This document shows, in pieces, positions 60,395 through 64,000 of a stretch of 64,000 nucleotides of DNA. The notes under the pieces were generated by a model. The model worked only from the letters and a program-made list of their open reading frames with translations. It did not search any database and was not told the DNA's origin. The DNA is taken from the NCBI GenBank assembly GCA_937890525.1, contig CALADI010000048.1, forward strand, positions 124,001 to 188,000. Direction: 5' to 3'. Position numbers and translations under genes: made by a program. Position 1 is the stretch's first letter, and each line of letters starts with the position of its first letter. This DNA is from an uncultured Clostridia bacterium (lineage in GTDB: Bacteria; Bacillota; Clostridia; Oscillospirales; Oscillospiraceae).

Positions 60395-61699
60395 ATGGAC
60401 GATAGAAACTTGACCTCCGAAGAGGAGATCCGGGAACTGCCGGAGCAGGTAGAGGTGGTGGATATCCAGTTCCGCCCCGGGCAGAAGATCTATTTCTTCG
60501 ATCCGGCGGGCATGGAGCTGACGCCGGGGCAGCATGTGATCATCGAGACTGCCCGTGGCTCGGAGTACGGCACCTGCACCGGGGGCAACCATATGGTGGC
60601 AGGCAAGGATGTGGTGGCGCCGCTGCGCCGGTGCATCCGGGTGGCCACGGCGCAGGATGACCGCTTGGCTGCCGAGAACCGGCAGAAGGAGAAGCGGGCC
60701 TACGACATCTGCGCCCAGAAGATCCAAGAACACGGGCTGGATATGCAGCTGGTCAGCGCCGAGTATGCCTTCGACGGCAGCAAGATCCTGTTTTTCTTCA
60801 CCGCTGACGAGCGGGTGGATTTCCGGGAGCTGGTAAAGAATCTGGCGGGGATCTTCCACACCCGGATCGAGCTGCGCCAGATCGGCGTCCGGGACAAGGC
60901 AAAGATGGTGGGCGGTCTGGGCATCTGCGGCAGACCCTTCTGCTGCGCCCAGTTTTTGGATGATTTCCAGCCGGTGTCCATCAAGATGGCAAAGACCCAG
61001 AACCTGTCTCTGAACCCCACCAAGATCTCCGGCACCTGCGGGCGGCTGATGTGCTGCCTGAAGTACGAGCAGGAGGCCTATGAGGATCTGATCCGCACCA
61101 GCCCCAAGACGGAGTCCTTTGTGGACACCCCCGACGGACGGGGCACGGTGACGGAGGTGAATCTGCTGCGCCAGAGCGTGAAGGTGCGCATGGAGGATAA
61201 CCCCGAGACCTGCAACTGCTATTCCAACTGCGATGTCTGCGTGCTGCGCAGCGGCAAGGCAAAGAAGAACGATCCCCCCATCCCGGCGGATCTGGCGCCC
61301 ATCTCCGGCAGCGGCAAGCGCAGCCCCAAGCCCCAGCAGGAGGAGCGCAGCTTCCTTGAGCCGGTGCGGTTCCGCTACCGGACGGATTCTGTGGTGGATG
61401 AGCAGCCCGAAAATGCCAAGGCAGAGCCTGAGCAGCAGCTTGAGCAGCCCGGCGAGAAGAACCGCCGTCCCCGCCGTCCCAGAAACGCAGGCAAGGGGCA
61501 GCAGCCCGCCCCGGAGCAGCGTCAGGACAGACCCAAGCAGCCCAGAAAGCCCCGGCCTGAGCGCAAGGCAGAGGAAAATGCTCCCGCCGAGCAGCAGGGG
61601 GCGCAGGGGAAGGAGGAGCAGCCCAAGAACCGCTCCCGCCGTCCCAACTACTACCGCCGCCGCAAGCCGAAAAACGGCGGTGCAAATCACAGCGAGTAA
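60395..61699 (+). CDS. ricT: PSP1/RicT-family protein (YaaT)
   Basis: A 434-residue protein with the PSP1 domain (about 20-270). The Cys motifs GLGICGRPFCCAQFL, GTCGRLMCCLKYE and CNCYSNCDVC are present; in Bacillus RicT, with RicA and RicF, binds Fe-S clusters and helps RNase Y maturation of mRNAs and sporulation/competence control. The last 130 or so residues are a Pro/Gln/Glu/Arg-rich disordered tail absent from the Bacillus protein. ATG 60395 follows AAGGAGAATATC. Confidence 0.93.
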   Translation: MDDRNLTSEEEIRELPEQVEVVDIQFRPGQKIYFFDPAGMELTPGQHVIIETARGSEYGTCTGGNHMVAGKDVVAPLRRCIRVATAQDDRLAAENRQKEKRAYDICAQKIQEHGLDMQLVSAEYAFDGSKILFFFTADERVDFRELVKNLAGIFHTRIELRQIGVRDKAKMVGGLGICGRPFCCAQFLDDFQPVSIKMAKTQNLSLNPTKISGTCGRLMCCLKYEQEAYEDLIRTSPKTESFVDTPDGRGTVTEVNLLRQSVKVRMEDNPETCNCYSNCDVCVLRSGKAKKNDPPIPADLAPISGSGKRSPKPQQEERSFLEPVRFRYRTDSVVDEQPENAKAEPEQQLEQPGEKNRRPRRPRNAGKGQQPAPEQRQDRPKQPRKPRPERKAEENAPAEQQGAQGKEEQPKNRSRRPNYYRRRKPKNGGANHSE

Positions 61700-61705
61700 A
61701 GCAAG

Positions 61706-61745
61706 CGCCCCCGGCGGATCGTCAGATCCGCCGGGGGCGGTTTTG
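61706..61745. terminator. holB-ricT terminator
   Basis: CGCCCCCGGCGGATC and GATCCGCCGGGGGCG around GTCA, followed by GTTTTGTT. Confidence 0.9.
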
Positions 61746-61755
61746 TTGATATGGG

Positions 61756-62094
61756 TCACTCGGCAGGGACGGAATTGTGGACCTTATGCAGGGCAGACAT
61801 CGCCAGCGCCGCCATGGCGGCACATGCTGCCGTGAATAGGATCTTCAGCCCCATTTCGGGGATGGCGAAGAGGGAATACAGGGTGTACCCCAGATAGTAG
61901 ACGGACTGGATGCCAAGGATCACCTGAAGCACCCTGTGGGAGAGATCCCGCACCGACAGCAGGCATTCCAGCAGCCCCAGCAGGATCGCCGCCACATAGA
62001 GCACCCGGATCAAGGGCGAAACAGGGCGCACAATGGAAATCAGCGATGAAACCGTCAGCAGGATGCCTAAGATCAGAGAACGAAAAGATACCAT
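61756..62094 (-). CDS. small membrane protein of unknown family
   Basis: A 112-residue hydrophobic protein with three to four predicted membrane segments (about 5-22, 30-48, 58-76, 82-100). No family recognised. ATG 62094 has AGGAGGGATC upstream. It lies 46 bases after the next gene on the same strand, so the two may form one transcript. Confidence 0.7.
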   Translation of the reverse strand: MVSFRSLILGILLTVSSLISIVRPVSPLIRVLYVAAILLGLLECLLSVRDLSHRVLQVILGIQSVYYLGYTLYSLFAIPEMGLKILFTAACAAMAALAMSALHKVHNSVPAE

Positions 62095-62140
62095 GAAAGA
62101 TCCCTCCTTTTGTATCTAATTTTGTGTTTGGGAAGCGGTA

Positions 62141-62722
62141 TTATGATCTTCCCATGTCAAAATTATGGTGAGCGTCGTAAATGATCCTTCCGGCAGGGGT
62201 GGAAGGGGGGCTTAGGGCTGCTTTGGGTGCCGTTAAGGGCGAAGTTTGGATCTCATATCTGGTTATTTCTTCGATCAAAGTTTCCAGATTCATAGTGGGC
62301 ATCGAACTGCCATCTTGTGATGGGGTACGGGGTTCCTGCTGCATCTGGCGCAGCACCTCCAGACCATCCGGGCGGCTGACCAACTCCCGCAGACCGTTGA
62401 AATCATCAAGGAGCACATGAAAGCCGATGGATGTGGTATTCCATGCGTACATATCTGACAAGAAAGGATAATTGAGAACCGTCTCAGCAAGGGCACGGGT
62501 GGTCATTGCCGGCAGGATATCCTCGGGGATCTGGCAGGCAGCCGCACGATCCTTTCTGCTGATAATGGCGTTCCATTCGGGGGTGCCGGGCTGAAGGGGG
62601 TAGACATAGGGCGTGTGAATGCTTCGGGGGGAAGCGGCATCCGGCGGGATGCTCATGGTGACGGTGCACAGGAGCACCAGTACGGCGGCTAACAGCAGGA
62701 CAGATCTCTTTCTTTTGCCCAT
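62141..62722 (-). CDS. exported protein of unknown function
   Basis: A 193-residue protein with a basic start and hydrophobic signal segment (about 5-25), no lipobox Cys in the usual place. The segment GTPEWNAIISRKDRAAACQI followed by PEDIL, MTTRALAETVLNYPFL occurs in many uncharacterised Clostridia proteins as far as I recall; function unknown. ATG 62722 follows GGAGGGGATC. The last 50 residues are Ser/Pro/Thr-rich. A TATAAT on the minus strand (62790-62795) may be its promoter. Confidence 0.72.
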   Translation of the reverse strand: MGKRKRSVLLLAAVLVLLCTVTMSIPPDAASPRSIHTPYVYPLQPGTPEWNAIISRKDRAAACQIPEDILPAMTTRALAETVLNYPFLSDMYAWNTTSIGFHVLLDDFNGLRELVSRPDGLEVLRQMQQEPRTPSQDGSSMPTMNLETLIEEITRYEIQTSPLTAPKAALSPPSTPAGRIIYDAHHNFDMGRS

Positions 62723-62825
62723 GATGGATCCCCTCCTTTTCCTATGGGGCGGGCGTTGTATCTTGCGGCGGATATGCTTTCCTACTATGATTATACCACG
62801 GAAAAGCGCTGGGGAAAAGGAAAAT

Positions 62826-62862
62826 ACAGGTGGTCTTTCGTAGAAAAACCACCTGTGTTTTT
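62826..62862. terminator. bidirectional terminator
   Basis: ACAGGTGGT and ACCACCTGT stem with T-tracts on both strands, after sdpI on the minus strand. Confidence 0.75.
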
Positions 62863-62879
62863 AGGTAAATTGTCGGGAT

Positions 62880-63512
62880 TTAGATCCCTTTTCGGTACAG
62901 GACATAGGAATAAACGGTGGGCACGATGACCACCACCGCCAAGATCACGATGCTGGCTATGCCCCAGCCCATCAGCGTACAAAACAGTACGCCGATGCCC
63001 CCCAATGCCCAGATCTTGCCGCCAAAGCGGTGGGTGCGGTTCCAGTTCTCCTCGCTGCTGAGCGTCCACGGCAGCTTGATGCCCAGGGTGTAGCTCTGCT
63101 GGAATTTGGGCATATAGTTGCCGATGATCACCAGCATCAGCCCGAAGAAGCCGGGGATGACCTGCTCCACCCGGATCTGGGCGCCCAACGCCACGGCATA
63201 GCTGATGCAGGAGGTCAGCACCGACAGCACCGGGATGATCCACAGCACCATGGACAGGAACTTGCGCCGGATGTTGCCCCGCTTGGGGTCGGATGCGGTG
63301 GCGAAGAAGCACAGAAGCTGGATCCCCAGCATCAGCGCCGGCATAGCAAACACGGCGAAGCCCTTGCCGCTCCATCCGTCCACCTCGCCGCCCATGCCCC
63401 AATGGGTGGGGATCCGGTCGGGCAGCCGATCCCACAGCAGCAGCCCGGCGATGATGGGCAGCAGGATCACAGCGCAGGTGATGAAAAGGGTCTTTTTATT
63501 CTCTTTGAACAT
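62880..63512 (-). CDS. SdpI-family membrane protein
   Basis: A 210-residue protein with about six membrane segments: an N-terminal DUF1648 part (PDRIPTHWGMGGEVDGW, about 30-48) and the SdpI domain with GNYMPKFQQSYTLGIKLPWT and WNRTHRFGGK. In Bacillus SdpI gives immunity to the SdpC killing factor and titrates the repressor SdpR. ATG 63512 is preferred over ATG 63518 on ribosome-site spacing. It follows the SdpR-like gene by two bases. No SdpABC toxin genes are seen. Confidence 0.9.
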   Translation of the reverse strand: MFKENKKTLFITCAVILLPIIAGLLLWDRLPDRIPTHWGMGGEVDGWSGKGFAVFAMPALMLGIQLLCFFATASDPKRGNIRRKFLSMVLWIIPVLSVLTSCISYAVALGAQIRVEQVIPGFFGLMLVIIGNYMPKFQQSYTLGIKLPWTLSSEENWNRTHRFGGKIWALGGIGVLFCTLMGWGIASIVILAVVVIVPTVYSYVLYRKGI

Positions 63513-63514
63513 GG

Positions 63515-63778
63515 TCATTCTCCTTTCAGGTCTGAGATCCACAGCATGATCTCCTCCAAAACCGAGGTGTTGAGATCGTAGTAGATGAATTTTCCCTCCC
63601 GGGTGTCCCGGATCAGATCCGCTTCCTTCAGCACGGACAGATGCCGGGATATGGATGCGTTGGTCACATCGAAATGGTCGGCGATGTCCCCGGCGGAGCG
63701 TCTGCCCTGCTTCAGCAGGTTCAATATCTCCCGCCGGATGGGATCGGCCAAGGCCTTCATGGTCGCTTGTAGGCTCAT
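63515..63778 (-). CDS. ArsR-family repressor (SdpR-like)
   Basis: An 87-residue winged-helix repressor: LADPIRREILNLLKQG, DIADHFDVTNASISRHLSVL, and EGKFIYYDLN wing. It lacks Cys metal ligands and matches SdpR-type regulators, which sit next to sdpI. ATG 63778 follows AAGGAGG. Its promoter contains a palindrome that it probably binds. Confidence 0.9.
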   Translation of the reverse strand: MSLQATMKALADPIRREILNLLKQGRRSAGDIADHFDVTNASISRHLSVLKEADLIRDTREGKFIYYDLNTSVLEEIMLWISDLKGE

Positions 63779-63803
63779 AGCCCTCCTCCTTTTCATTTAA
63801 CAT

Positions 63804-63819
63804 TTAACCTAAAGGTTAA
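63804..63819. promoter_or_regulatory. candidate SdpR operator
   Basis: TTAACC-TAAA-GGTTAA, a perfect 6-bp inverted repeat just downstream of the -10 and before the ribosome site, where binding would block transcription. Confidence 0.65.
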
Positions 63820-63823
63820 CTAT

Positions 63824-63852
63824 AAGATACCACACGCCTTGGGGTTTGTCAA
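63824..63852 (-). promoter_or_regulatory. sdpR-sdpI promoter
   Basis: On the minus strand TTGACA (63847-63852) and TATCTT (63824-63829), spacer 17. Confidence 0.75.
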
Positions 63853-63857
63853 GAGAA

Positions 63858-63888
63858 AATGCCGGTTCCCACGGAGGGAACCGGCATT
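63858..63888 (-). terminator. terminator of the gene at the right edge
   Basis: AATGCCGGTTCCC and GGGAACCGGCATT around ACGGA, followed on the minus strand by TTCTCTT. Confidence 0.75.
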
Positions 63889-63891
63889 GTG

Positions 63892-64000
63892 TTACTTCTT
63901 TTTTGCAAGCGAGCCCATCAGCAGGCACGCCCACAGGAACAGGGGCAGCACGAAGAAATTGCTGCACACCATGGGGGCGGACACCACCGTCAGGGCGGCG
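63892..64000 (-). CDS. C-terminal end of an unidentified membrane protein
   Basis: The last 35 codons of a frame open at the window edge, ending in TAA at 63892. The visible part is a hydrophobic segment (FFVLPLFLWACLLMGSLA) with a Lys-rich end (KKK), typical of a membrane protein's last helix. It is followed by a terminator, which supports a real gene. Nothing more can be said. Confidence 0.6.
   Translation of the reverse strand, partial: AALTVVSAPMVCSNFFVLPLFLWACLLMGSLAKKK

Overview
The window looks like part of the chromosome of a GC-rich Clostridia-type Firmicute, most likely an Oscillospiraceae-like gut bacterium. The support is a CIRCE-controlled groESL operon, a holB-ricT (PSP1) pair, class B sortase, dlt-like genes, strong TTGACA/TATAAT promoters with AGGAGG ribosome sites, and no outer-membrane genes. 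The genus is not decided by what I can see. No rRNA, CRISPR array or insertion sequence was found; two tRNA genes (Ser-CGA, Leu-UAG) were.

Layout. 0-3 kb: thioredoxin and thioredoxin reductase (left edge), sortase B, a NagD-like phosphatase. 3-8.5 kb: a MurNAc-recovery operon (murQ, PTS EIIBC, mupG, a HAD phosphatase) divergent from its RpiR-type regulator, with a palindrome between them. 8.5-15 kb: TetR plus a DUF2871 membrane protein, a beta-lactamase-fold lipoprotein, cytoplasmic alpha-amylase and a NagZ-type lipoprotein. 15-17.2 kb: groES-groEL and tRNA-Ser. 17.27-17.62 kb: a 147-bp tandem repeat with conserved inverted repeats. 17.7-26.3 kb: heterodimeric ABC exporter, CDF metal transporter, trmB, mnmG and an M14 peptidase.

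26.55-43.42 kb is a genomic island bounded by a 51-bp direct repeat (50 of 51 identical) of the 3' part of tRNA-Leu. Its genes read visibly more AT-rich than the flanks. It carries a sugar-sensing lipoprotein/histidine kinase/response regulator trio, an AraR-type repressor, a YtfQRT-YjfF-like sugar ABC importer, ribulokinase, L-arabinose isomerase, ribulose-phosphate epimerase and a split transketolase. Together these would sense, import and convert L-arabinose (or its furanose form) into the pentose phosphate pool. No integrase, relaxase or transposase lies in it. The displaced tRNA 3' end and its old terminator sit at the right border.

43.6-64 kb: a membrane-anchored XRE regulator; a six-gene dlt-like operon (hydrolase, phosphopantetheinyl transferase, adenylation enzyme, carrier protein, MBOAT, SGNH/DltD-like) probably decorating the envelope with an activated acyl or aminoacyl group; GNAT, aminotransferase and esterase genes; a TldD/TldE pair; nagA with an unusual ROK protein; a ferritin-like protein; holB-ricT; two poorly known small genes; and an SdpR-SdpI pair.

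A recurring theme outside the island is cell-wall turnover. NagZ, an AmiE-like lipoprotein, an M14 peptidase, MurP, MupG, MurQ, a ROK candidate kinase and NagA would together recover both amino sugars of peptidoglycan, although these genes lie in several separate operons.
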